Positions 26,631-33,738 of a stretch of 64,000 nucleotides of DNA are shown here, one piece after another. Position 1 is the first letter of the stretch. Every line of letters starts with the position of its first letter. The position numbers were made by a program, and so were the translations under genes. The notes beneath the pieces are model-generated. The model ran no database searches. It was given only the letters and a program-made list of their open reading frames with translations, and had not been told where the DNA came from. This DNA comes from Mycolicibacter engbaekii (GTDB lineage Bacteria; Actinomycetota; Actinomycetes; Mycobacteriales; Mycobacteriaceae). The stretch spans positions 78,224 to 142,223 of the forward strand of contig NZ_LQOT01000073.1 in the NCBI RefSeq assembly GCF_002101585.1. The letters are read 5' to 3'.

Positions 26631-27353
26631 ATGAGCGGACCGCAGGGATACGACCCCACGCAACCGTGGCAGCCTCCGCAGCCTGGCCAGCCCGAGGACC
26701 AGCCGGGTACCGGGCAGGGTCCCGCAACCGGCGCCGAGCAGCAGTGGCAGCCTCCGGCCTACACGCCGCAGCAGTACCCGCAATACCCTCAGCAGGGCTA
26801 TCCGGCAGCGCCGCAGCAGTATCCCGGCTACCCGCAGCCCGAACAGTACGGTCAGCCGGCTCCGGCTCCGACTCCGTACGGCCAGCCCGGTCCCTACGGT
26901 CAGCCGGCCCCCTACGGTCAGTACGGCCAGCCCGGCCAGTACGGTCAGCCGGCCGCTCCCTACGGTCAGTACCCGCAGCAGCCGGGCCAGTTCCCCGCGC
27001 CGGGGACCGCCACCAAGCGCCCGTCCGCGGTGGTCGGCAGCACGCTCGTCGCGTCCGTCGCCGTCGCAGTGCTGGTGCTGCTGGTGCTGGGTTTCTGGAA
27101 GCCCGGTTTCTTCGTGACCACCAAGCTCGACATCGACAAGGCCCAGGAGGGCGTGCAGCAGATCCTGGCCGACCAGACCAACGGCTACGGCGCGAAGAAC
27201 GTCAAGGACGTTCGCTGCAACAACGGACAGAGCCCGGTGGTCAAGCAGGGCGACACCTTCACCTGCGAGGTCAGCATCGACGGCACCAAGCGCCAGGTGA
27301 CCGTCACCTTCCAGGACAACTCGGGCACCTACGAGGTCGGTCGGCCCAAGTAG
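26631..27353 (+). CDS. DUF4333 protein with Pro/Gln/Tyr-rich leader and one membrane helix
   Basis: 240 residues. Residues 1-125 are low-complexity, with many YGQPG, PQQYP and AP units, presumably cytosolic. One membrane helix follows (SVAVAVLVLLVLGFW, near 145), then a C-terminal DUF4333 domain outside the membrane with two cysteines (VRCNNGQ, TFTCEV) that can pair. It corresponds to Rv2091c next to helY. Function unknown. ATG 26631 has GAGAGGA upstream. Its stop is 14 bases from the convergent exonuclease stop. Confidence 0.82.
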   Translation: MSGPQGYDPTQPWQPPQPGQPEDQPGTGQGPATGAEQQWQPPAYTPQQYPQYPQQGYPAAPQQYPGYPQPEQYGQPAPAPTPYGQPGPYGQPAPYGQYGQPGQYGQPAAPYGQYPQQPGQFPAPGTATKRPSAVVGSTLVASVAVAVLVLLVLGFWKPGFFVTTKLDIDKAQEGVQQILADQTNGYGAKNVKDVRCNNGQSPVVKQGDTFTCEVSIDGTKRQVTVTFQDNSGTYEVGRPK

Positions 27354-27367
27354 CGGCAACGGGCCGT

Positions 27368-28330
27368 TCAGTCCGGTAACGCGTCGAGCGCCCGCTGCAG
27401 GCGGGCGATCGAGGATCCCACCCCCAGGTGCTCCGCCAGTTCGGCGACTCGCGCCGGGTCGGCGGCCGCCCGCGGCAGGATGTCCGAGGGCGTGGACAGC
27501 GTGACCGGGGCATCGGTGGCCACCCGTACCACCGGTGCTGCGGCGGCGATGTAGTCCCGCGCCGCCTGCAGCTTGGCCCGAACCCCCCTGGCCATGGCGG
27601 ACTGCGCGTCGTCGGCCGCGGCCAGCACCGCTTCCAGCGATCCGTACTGGGTCAACAACCCAGCCGCGGTCTTCTCACCGATGCCGGGCACCCCGGGCAG
27701 CCCGTCGGAGGGATCTCCGCGCAGCAGGGCCATCTCGGCGTAGGCGGCCCCGGCGCGGCCGGCCGGCAAACCGTATTGCTGTGCCACCTCGTTCGGGCCG
27801 AACAGGGTCGCCCGGGCCAATCCGCGGCCCAGGTAGAGCACCGAGACCTCGACGGGCTCGACGGCCACCACCTGCAGGAGGTCGCGGTCGCCGCTGACGA
27901 CGACCACCGGGGCGTTTCGCTCGGCCGCCGCCAAGGTGCCCAGCACATCGTCGGCTTCGTAGTGCGGCGCGCCGCCGGTGGCGATCCCGAACGCGTCCAG
28001 CAACTCGCCGATCATCTCCACCTGCGGGCTCAGCTCGTCGGGAACCTCCTCGACATCGGGCGTGTCGGCGTCGCCGGGGACTTCTTCGGCCACCCGATGG
28101 GCCTTGTAGGAGTCGATCAGGTCCACCCGCCACTGCGGCCGCCAGTCCAGATCCAGACAGACCACCAGCCGCGCGGGCTGCTGGCGGGTGATCAGGGTGG
28201 CCACCGAGTCGAAGAAGCCACGCACCGCGTTCACCGGCCGCCCGTCGGGTGAAGTGATCGAGGACGGTACCCCGAAGTAGGAACGGAACCACATACTGGC
28301 ACCGTCGAGCAGCAGCACGGGAGCAGTCAT
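27368..28330 (-). CDS. 5'-3' exonuclease (FEN/Pol I N-terminal type)
   Basis: 320 residues. Metal-binding acidic residues are spread through LLLDGASMWFRS, VCLDLDWRPQWR, YEADDVLGTLA and VVSGDRDLLQ; a helix-hairpin-helix region GVPGIGEKTAAGLL follows near residue 205. It resembles the nuclease part of Pol I but stands alone, as in Rv2090. It likely removes RNA primers or flaps; substrate not proven. Divergent from pepE with a very short shared promoter region. Shorter than the 393-residue M. tuberculosis homologue. Confidence 0.85.
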   Translation of the reverse strand: MTAPVLLLDGASMWFRSYFGVPSSITSPDGRPVNAVRGFFDSVATLITRQQPARLVVCLDLDWRPQWRVDLIDSYKAHRVAEEVPGDADTPDVEEVPDELSPQVEMIGELLDAFGIATGGAPHYEADDVLGTLAAAERNAPVVVVSGDRDLLQVVAVEPVEVSVLYLGRGLARATLFGPNEVAQQYGLPAGRAGAAYAEMALLRGDPSDGLPGVPGIGEKTAAGLLTQYGSLEAVLAAADDAQSAMARGVRAKLQAARDYIAAAAPVVRVATDAPVTLSTPSDILPRAAADPARVAELAEHLGVGSSIARLQRALDALPD

Positions 28331-28368
28331 GCGTGCCAGCCTATTTGCCGCCGGTTAGCCTGATGTGC

Positions 28369-29511
28369 GTGACTTCCCGGTTCGACAGCAGCGTCTATGC
28401 CCACCGATTGGCCGCCGCGGCTGCTGCCGCCGCCGATGCCGGTCTGGCCGGCCTGGTGATCACCCCCGGTTACGACCTGCGCTACCTGATCGGGTCGCGG
28501 GCTCAGACTTTCGAGCGCCTGACCGCCCTGGTGCTCCCGGCGTCCGGTCCGCCCACCATCGTGGTGCCGCGCTTGGAACTGGCGGCGCTCCGCGAGTCCG
28601 CGGTGGCCGATCTGGGCGTGGCGGTGCGTGATTGGGTCGACGGCCAGGACCCCTACCGGATGGTCGGCGAAGCGCTGGGTGCGGCAGCCTCGGGCGCGGT
28701 GGTCGCGGTCACCGATTCGATGCCGGCCCTGCACCTGCTGCCGCTGGCCGACGTGCTCGGCGCCACCCCCATCCTGGCGACCGCAGTCCTTCGTGAGCTG
28801 CGAATGGTCAAGGACCCCAGTGAGATCGATGCCCTGCGCAAGGCCGGTGCGGCGATCGACCGGGTGCACGCCCGGGTGCCGGAGTTCTTGGTGCCCGGCC
28901 GCACCGAAGCCGATGTCGCCGCTGACATCGCCGACGCGATTCTGGCCGAAGGGCATTCGGAGGTGGCTTTCGTGATCGTGGGCTCGGGCCCCAACGGCGC
29001 CGACCCGCACCATGAGTGCTCGGACCGGGAACTTCAAGCCGGCGATATCGTCGTCATCGACATCGGCGGTCCGGTCGAGCCGGGTTACCATTCCGACTCG
29101 ACCAGGACCTACAGCATCGGTGAGCCTGATCCCGTTGTCGCACAAAACTATTCGATGCTACAGCAGGCGCAGCGCGCCGCGGTGGCCAGTGTTCGCCCGG
29201 GAGTGAGTGCCGAGCAGGTCGACGCCGCGGCGCGCGACGTACTGGCCGAGGCCGGCCTGGCGGAATATTTTGTGCACCGCACCGGACACGGCATCGGCCT
29301 CTCGGTGCACGAAGAGCCCTACATCGTCGCCGGCAATGCCGAGCAGCTCCGGCCGGGCATGGCGTTCTCGGTCGAACCGGGAATCTATTTTCCCGGCGCG
29401 TGGGGTGCCCGTATCGAAGACATCGTGATCGTCACCGCCGACGGGGTGGAGCCCCTGAACCACCGGCCGCATGACCTGGTGGTGGTCCCGGTGCGGTCGC
29501 CGCAGGGCTAG
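28369..29511 (+). CDS. pepE: Xaa-Pro dipeptidase-type aminopeptidase
   Basis: About 380 residues. N-terminal creatinase domain (ITPGYDLRYLIGSRAQTFERL), C-terminal pita-bread M24 domain. The five metal ligands are visible: Asp in VVIDIGG and HSDSTRTY, His in RTGHGIGLSVHE, Glu in SVEPGIYF and ARIEDIV. It cleaves dipeptides or peptides with proline in the second position. GTG 28369 is chosen by alignment to the PepE N-terminus; an upstream start at 28333 would overlap the promoter region. Matches Rv2089c. Confidence 0.9.
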   Translation: MTSRFDSSVYAHRLAAAAAAAADAGLAGLVITPGYDLRYLIGSRAQTFERLTALVLPASGPPTIVVPRLELAALRESAVADLGVAVRDWVDGQDPYRMVGEALGAAASGAVVAVTDSMPALHLLPLADVLGATPILATAVLRELRMVKDPSEIDALRKAGAAIDRVHARVPEFLVPGRTEADVAADIADAILAEGHSEVAFVIVGSGPNGADPHHECSDRELQAGDIVVIDIGGPVEPGYHSDSTRTYSIGEPDPVVAQNYSMLQQAQRAAVASVRPGVSAEQVDAAARDVLAEAGLAEYFVHRTGHGIGLSVHEEPYIVAGNAEQLRPGMAFSVEPGIYFPGAWGARIEDIVIVTADGVEPLNHRPHDLVVVPVRSPQG

Positions 29512-29921
29512 CGGGTGCCGCGGTCGAGCAGGTCGGAAGAACCCAGGACTCGCTCCACCTGGACTTCGATCACCACGCGTTGCGGGTTCACCCGCGGTGT
29601 GCGGTACCGCTGGGCATACCGCAGTTCGGCGTCGCGAACCGCGGCCGGCGTGTCGTTGACGGTCGCGCTGCCTTCCAGGGACAGCCAGCGCGCGCCGTCC
29701 ACCTGGCTCAGCACGGCGATCCCGGCACGTTCGGCGTTGAGGGCCTTCTGCGAACCCCCGGTGGTGATCACCCGGGCGATGTGGGTCTTCGGATCGAAGG
29801 TGAAGCCCACGGCCACCACGTGCGGCGAGTTGTCGGTCCGCAGGGTAGTCAGCATCGCCAGGTGACGTTCGGTGAGAAACGCCAACGCATCGCTGGTCAG
29901 TCGGGTAGTCGCGTTCGCCAT
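29508..29921 (-). CDS. F420-dependent biliverdin-reductase-type split-barrel protein
   Basis: 137 residues, a split beta-barrel of the pyridoxamine-oxidase-like/FDOR superfamily. It follows Rv2074 almost residue by residue (FLTERHLAMLTTLR, SPHVVAVGFTFDPKTHIARVIT, YAQRYRTPR). Rv2074 reduces biliverdin with F420H2 to bilirubin. The stop codon overlaps the pepE stop region; it is convergent with pepE and divergent from the SDR gene. Confidence 0.85.
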   Translation of the reverse strand: MANATTRLTSDALAFLTERHLAMLTTLRTDNSPHVVAVGFTFDPKTHIARVITTGGSQKALNAERAGIAVLSQVDGARWLSLEGSATVNDTPAAVRDAELRYAQRYRTPRVNPQRVVIEVQVERVLGSSDLLDRGTR

Positions 29922-29956
29922 CGTCGCCCACGCTAGCGCAGGTGATAATCACAGCC

Positions 29957-30706
29957 GTGAACGACACGGTGGACGGGCCGGTGGTGATTTTCGGGGGCCG
30001 CAGTGAGATCGGCACCGAGCTGGCGAAGCGGCTCGCGCCGGGGGCCGAGGTGGTGCTGGCGGCCCGATCCAGCGACCGGCTCGACGCCGAGATCGCCGCG
30101 GTGCGTGCGGCGGGGGCGGTCGCGGTGCATCCGGTGGAGTTCGACGCCGACGATCTGGCCGGGCACGGCCCGCTGGTGCAGTCGCTGATCGCCGAACACG
30201 GCCCGATCGGCACCGCCGTGCTGGCCTTCGGGATCCTGGGGGATCAGGCCCGCGCGGAGTCCGACGCCGCACATGCGGTGGCTGTCGTGCACACCGACTT
30301 CGTCGCCCAGATCAGCCTGCTCACCCACCTGGCCTCGGCGATGCGCGCCGCCGGCCGGGGCCGCATCGTGGTGTTCTCCTCGGTGGCGGGTGTGCGGGTA
30401 CGCCGGGCCAACTATGTCTACGGTTCGGCCAAGGCCGGCCTCGACGGCTTTGCCGGCGGGTTGGCCGATGCACTGCACGGCACGGGGGTGCACCTGCTGG
30501 TTGTGCGCCCGGGATTCGTCGTCGGCCGGATGACGGCCGGGATGCATCCGGCGCCGCTGGCCAGCACGGCGCCCCAGGTGGCAGACGCGGCGGTCCGGGC
30601 GCTGCGCAAGGGCCGACGCACGGTGTGGGTGCCGTGGGCGCTGCGGCCGTTGTTCGCCGGGCTGCGACTGCTCCCGCAGACGGTGTGGCGCAGAATGCCG
30701 CGTTAA
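29957..30706 (+). CDS. Short-chain dehydrogenase/reductase
   Basis: 249 residues, a Rossmann fold with an unusual N-terminal FGGRSEIGTELAKRL cofactor loop in place of TGxxxGIG. A catalytic serine lies in VVFSSVAG and the YxxxK pair in NYVYGSAKAGLDGFA. GTG 29957 gives the same length as Rv2073c, which is adjacent to Rv2074 in M. tuberculosis too. Substrate unknown. In M. tuberculosis cobalamin genes follow; here a small HTH gene does. Confidence 0.85.
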   Translation: MNDTVDGPVVIFGGRSEIGTELAKRLAPGAEVVLAARSSDRLDAEIAAVRAAGAVAVHPVEFDADDLAGHGPLVQSLIAEHGPIGTAVLAFGILGDQARAESDAAHAVAVVHTDFVAQISLLTHLASAMRAAGRGRIVVFSSVAGVRVRRANYVYGSAKAGLDGFAGGLADALHGTGVHLLVVRPGFVVGRMTAGMHPAPLASTAPQVADAAVRALRKGRRTVWVPWALRPLFAGLRLLPQTVWRRMPR

Positions 30707-30720
30707 TGCAGCGCAGGCCG

Positions 30721-30834
30721 GTACCGTGCGGTACGTAGGATATGTCGGAGTCCGACGTTGCCGGCCTGGGGGAAATCGCGCAAAATCGCGATACACTTTT
30801 CTGTTCTTTTCCCCCTTGAACAGACTAGAGTGTA
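30721..30834 (+). promoter_or_regulatory. Palindrome-rich leader of the small HTH gene
   Basis: Four dyads lie in 114 bases: GTACCG-TG-CGGTAC (30721-30734); GTCGGA-G-TCCGAC (30744-30756); ATCGCGAT (30785-30792) next to a second AAATCGCG; and a long stem with arms TACACT/AGTGTA and TCTGTTC/GAACAGA (30792-30834) ending six bases before the start codon. This stretch is much richer in A and T than its surroundings. They look like operators for the HTH protein itself, or an RNA hairpin controlling its translation. Confidence 0.55.
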
Positions 30835-30839
30835 AAAAC

Positions 30840-31169
30840 ATGGACGATCGTAAGAAAGATCCGTCGGTCGTGTTGCCCTACCTGGTCGGTAGGCCGCTGC
30901 CGGCGACGGAGGTATATGAGGCCTTTGGCTATCGCAAGTCGGCCTATTACAAGGCGGCCCACGAAGGGCGTCTGATCACCGCTGACAACCTGATCCGGGT
31001 TGCCACCCACTTCGGGCTGAACGCGGTGGATCTGCTGGTCCGCTACGGACTGATCACCTTCGATGCCGTCGCCGACTTCATGGACGGCGAGGCCCCGGCC
31101 AAATCCGGGAAATCCGAGGTGCCCAGGTTCGCCGACCTGCACCCGATCCCCAGCAGCCCGGTGCTCTAG
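30840..31169 (+). CDS. Small helix-turn-helix protein (repressor-like)
   Basis: 109 residues, no membrane segment. The central part, LPATEVYEAFGYRKSAYYKAA through LITADNLIRVATHFGLNAVDLL, has the spacing of a Cro/cI-type helix-turn-helix followed by a dimer or core helix, resembling small immunity-repressor-like proteins of mycobacteria and their phages. The C-terminal 30 residues are flexible. ATG 30840 is the natural start; longer frames include the palindromic leader and are unlikely. Ribosome site weak. No phage genes are nearby. Target unknown; autoregulation is inferred from the leader. Confidence 0.65.
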   Translation: MDDRKKDPSVVLPYLVGRPLPATEVYEAFGYRKSAYYKAAHEGRLITADNLIRVATHFGLNAVDLLVRYGLITFDAVADFMDGEAPAKSGKSEVPRFADLHPIPSSPVL

Positions 31170-31254
31170 CGACCCGGCGCGCCGCGGGTCCGGCACGAGC
31201 CGCCCGCGCCCCGGCTACGGGCGTGGGAGCTGCTCGGGGGGTAGGTTCGCGGTC

Positions 31255-31647
31255 ATGGCACCCACCTTCGCCGAGATCGCCAAGTCCGAATATCTGCTCC
31301 TGACCACCTTCACCAAAGACGGCCGCCCCAAGCCGACGCCGGTATGGGCCGCGCCCGACGGCGACCGCCTGTTGGTCATCACCCAGGAATCCTCCTGGAA
31401 GGTCAAGCGGATTCGTAACAACCCGCGCGTCACCCTGGCGGAATGCGATGTCCGTGGCCGGCCCAAGGGCGAGGCCGTCGAGGCCGTTGCCACCGTCTTG
31501 GACAAGTCGCACACCGGTAAGGTCTACGACGCGATCGGCAGGCGCTACAAGCTCCTCGGCCGGGTCTTCATCCTCTTCAGCAAGTTGCGAGGTGGCATGC
31601 GGACCAATGTCGGCTTGGCACTGACCCCAGCAGGCGCCTCCGCGTAG
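31255..31647 (+). CDS. PPOX-class F420-dependent enzyme
   Basis: 130 residues, split beta-barrel of the FDOR family: FAEIAKSEYLLLTTFTKDGRPKPTPVWAAPDGDRLLVIT, with W-K-V-K-R-I-R-N motif in the middle, then a C-terminal helix. Matches Rv2061c in size and pattern. Predicted to use F420H2 or a flavin on an unknown substrate. It stands 85 bases after the HTH gene. Confidence 0.82.
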   Translation: MAPTFAEIAKSEYLLLTTFTKDGRPKPTPVWAAPDGDRLLVITQESSWKVKRIRNNPRVTLAECDVRGRPKGEAVEAVATVLDKSHTGKVYDAIGRRYKLLGRVFILFSKLRGGMRTNVGLALTPAGASA

Positions 31648-31666
31648 CCGGCGACAACCTGCCCTA

Positions 31667-31698
31667 TATAGTGGACTGAGTTCATCTAAACTAAGTCC
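31667..31698 (+). promoter_or_regulatory. Promoter -10 and dyad operator of the iron-sulfur repair gene
   Basis: TATAGT (31667-31672) fits a -10 element. Immediately after lies a dyad with arms GGACTGAGTT (31673-31682) and AACTAAGTCC (31689-31698), nine of ten bases pairing around a six-base centre. A protein bound there would cover the start site, so a repressor is the simplest reading; an Rrf2/NsrR-type sensor of NO is a plausible candidate given the gene, but is inference. Confidence 0.55.
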
Positions 31699-31729
31699 GG
31701 TGGACCGGACATCGACGGTGAGGACTTCT

Positions 31730-32428
31730 ATGGCCGGCTACACGGGAGAGCAGATTCTCGGCGACATCGTCACCGCCGATCCGTCGACCACCCGCATCCT
31801 GAGCCGTTTCGGAATCGACTTCTGCTGCCATGGCCGGCGTCGCCTGGCCGACGCGTGCGCCGCCGACGGAGTCGATGCCGGAGAACTGCTGGCGGCGCTC
31901 AACGCCGTCGAGCCGGGTCGGCCGGCAGACTGGGCCGGCTACGACGATGTGTCGCTGATCGCCCACATCGTCAGCACCCACCACCGGTTCCTGTGGGACG
32001 AGTTTCCGCGGCTGACCGAGTTGGTCGACAAAGTGGCGCGGGTGCACGGCCCCCGGCACGGCGAGCTGATCGGAGTCCGCGAGGCCTTCCATAGGCTGCG
32101 CGACGAGATGGAGTCGCACCTGCGTCGCGAGGAGACCCTGCTGTTTCCCCAGATCAGCTTGCACGCCGGGCGTCCGGACCAGGCCCTGCCCGACGACGTG
32201 CGCGCCGAACTGTCCGGCAACCAGGACGAACACGATCGGTGCGGTGCTCTGCTGGCCGAACTGCGTGCTCTCACCGACGGCTACGCGGTCCCGGCGGACG
32301 CCTGCGCCAGCTACACCGCGATGCTGGCCGGCCTGGCCGACTTGGAGTCCGACATCCACCTGCACGTGCACAAGGAGAACAACGTGCTGTTCCCGCGGGT
32401 GCTGGCCGCGGCCGGCGATCGCGTCTGA
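31730..32428 (+). CDS. Iron-sulfur cluster repair di-iron protein (RIC/ScdA/YtfE type)
   Basis: 232 residues. N-terminal ScdA domain with the paired cysteines C32-C33 (FGIDFCCHGRR), then a hemerythrin-like four-helix bundle with HHRFLWDE, HGELIG, HLRREE and HVHKENNVLFP supplying His/Glu ligands for a di-iron centre. The family repairs iron-sulfur clusters damaged by nitric oxide or oxidation. ATG 31730 follows GAGGA; an upstream GTG is less likely. Preceded by a promoter-overlapping dyad. Convergent with the hydrolase; stops are five bases apart. Confidence 0.88.
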   Translation: MAGYTGEQILGDIVTADPSTTRILSRFGIDFCCHGRRRLADACAADGVDAGELLAALNAVEPGRPADWAGYDDVSLIAHIVSTHHRFLWDEFPRLTELVDKVARVHGPRHGELIGVREAFHRLRDEMESHLRREETLLFPQISLHAGRPDQALPDDVRAELSGNQDEHDRCGALLAELRALTDGYAVPADACASYTAMLAGLADLESDIHLHVHKENNVLFPRVLAAAGDRV

Positions 32429-32432
32429 GCTC

Positions 32433-33134
32433 TCAGGCGCCGGGCCGCAGGTGCTCGGCGAAGAAGGCGAACACCCGGTTCCAGGCGTCGGCCGTCGCGG
32501 CCTCGTTGTATCCGTACCCGGCGATGCGCAGCAGCGGCTGGGCCGGCAGTCGATTGGCGAAGCTGTGCCCGGCGTCGCGGTACACCTTGATGTCATGGGG
32601 GATGTCGTGTTGCTCTGCCACGGCGCGCAACCGGTCGTCGGCACCGACACCCATCCGGTCGCGCCCGCCGAAGCTGGCGACGATCGGGCAGGCGCCGGAC
32701 AGCGTCTGCTCGAGGTCGCGGGGCAGCGGTACTCCGTAGAACGGAGCGCACGCTCCGAATCCCTTGGGTGCCATGACCAGAGCGAAGTGGCCGCCCATGC
32801 AGAAACCGGCGATGCCCACCGTGCCGGAGCACTCCGGCATCGCCAGCAGGTGGTCCCGGGCGGCCAGGATGTCGTCGAGAGCGCGGCCGCGCTGGGTGAG
32901 CAGTTCGCGAAACACCCGGGTGATACAGCGCGCCCGTCCGCCCCGGGAGTACAGGTACGGCGACAGCGCCAGATAGCCCGCGGCGGCGACCCGCCGGGAA
33001 ACGGCCCGCCGATCCCTGCTTTGACCGATCGCATCGTGGACGATCACCACACCGGGCCACGGCCCGGATCCCTCCGGAACGTCCAGTAGGGCCTGCACAG
33101 GTCCGCCGGGTGCCTCGACATCGATCGTTGTCAT
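32433..33134 (-). CDS. Dienelactone hydrolase family protein
   Basis: 233 residues, alpha/beta hydrolase. The nucleophile is the cysteine of GFCMGGHFAL, the DLH signature; the aspartate lies in FGGRDRMGV and the histidine in DAGHSFANR. It matches Rv2054. Opens with TTIDVEAPGGPVQALLD, so the ATG at 33134 is the start; a much longer open frame upstream is an antisense shadow of fxsA. Substrate unknown, likely lactone or ester. Confidence 0.86.
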   Translation of the reverse strand: MTTIDVEAPGGPVQALLDVPEGSGPWPGVVIVHDAIGQSRDRRAVSRRVAAAGYLALSPYLYSRGGRARCITRVFRELLTQRGRALDDILAARDHLLAMPECSGTVGIAGFCMGGHFALVMAPKGFGACAPFYGVPLPRDLEQTLSGACPIVASFGGRDRMGVGADDRLRAVAEQHDIPHDIKVYRDAGHSFANRLPAQPLLRIAGYGYNEAATADAWNRVFAFFAEHLRPGA

Positions 33135-33209
33135 CGCATCAGTATTGCTGGCACCGTATGCCGGCGCGGCGGGTTGGAACCCCCCGGCCGTCTCCGACGT
33201 TGGACAGAC

Positions 33210-33704
33210 ATGATGAGCGCTGTGCTGCGGATCTGCGGTCTCTACGTCCTGGTCGAGCTTGCGGTGATCGCCGCGATGATCTGGGCGTTCGGCTTCGGCT
33301 GGACGGCATTGCTGCTGGCGGCCACCGGCTTGGCCGGACTGGTGCTGGCCACCGCGCAGGTCAAGCGCCAGCTCCGCCGGCTGCGCCGGCCCGCCGTTCC
33401 GGGCGTGCTCGCCGACAGCGGGCTGGTGACCGCCGGCACCATGCTGGTGCTGGTCCCGGGGCCGGTGACCACGCTGGCCGGCATGCTGCTGCTGGCGCCC
33501 CCGACCCGGGCGGCCGCGCGCCCGCTGCTGGGCACGGTGGCAGCCACGGCCCTGGGCCGGCACGCCCCGCTGGTGGCCGCGGCCACGGTCGGGCGGCAGT
33601 GGTACCACAGCCGGCGCACCGGCGACTACATCGACGGCGAGTACATCGACGCCGAATTCGTCGACGTCACCGACACCGGCCGGCGGGCCCTTCCGGTCGC
33701 CTGA
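33210..33704 (+). CDS. fxsA: FxsA-family membrane protein
   Basis: 164 residues. The FxsA domain has helices near residues 5-45 and 65-100, with GWTALLLAATGLAGL and PGPVTTLAGMLLLAPPTR, then a polar tail with repeated YIDGEYIDAEFVD. FxsA in Escherichia coli reduces phage exclusion by F; role in mycobacteria unknown. Corresponds to Rv2053c next to Rv2054. A neighbouring ATG two codons on is also possible. Confidence 0.85.
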   Translation: MMSAVLRICGLYVLVELAVIAAMIWAFGFGWTALLLAATGLAGLVLATAQVKRQLRRLRRPAVPGVLADSGLVTAGTMLVLVPGPVTTLAGMLLLAPPTRAAARPLLGTVAATALGRHAPLVAAATVGRQWYHSRRTGDYIDGEYIDAEFVDVTDTGRRALPVA

Positions 33705-33738
33705 TCCGCCGGCCACCTCAACCCGTACGTTCTACGAC

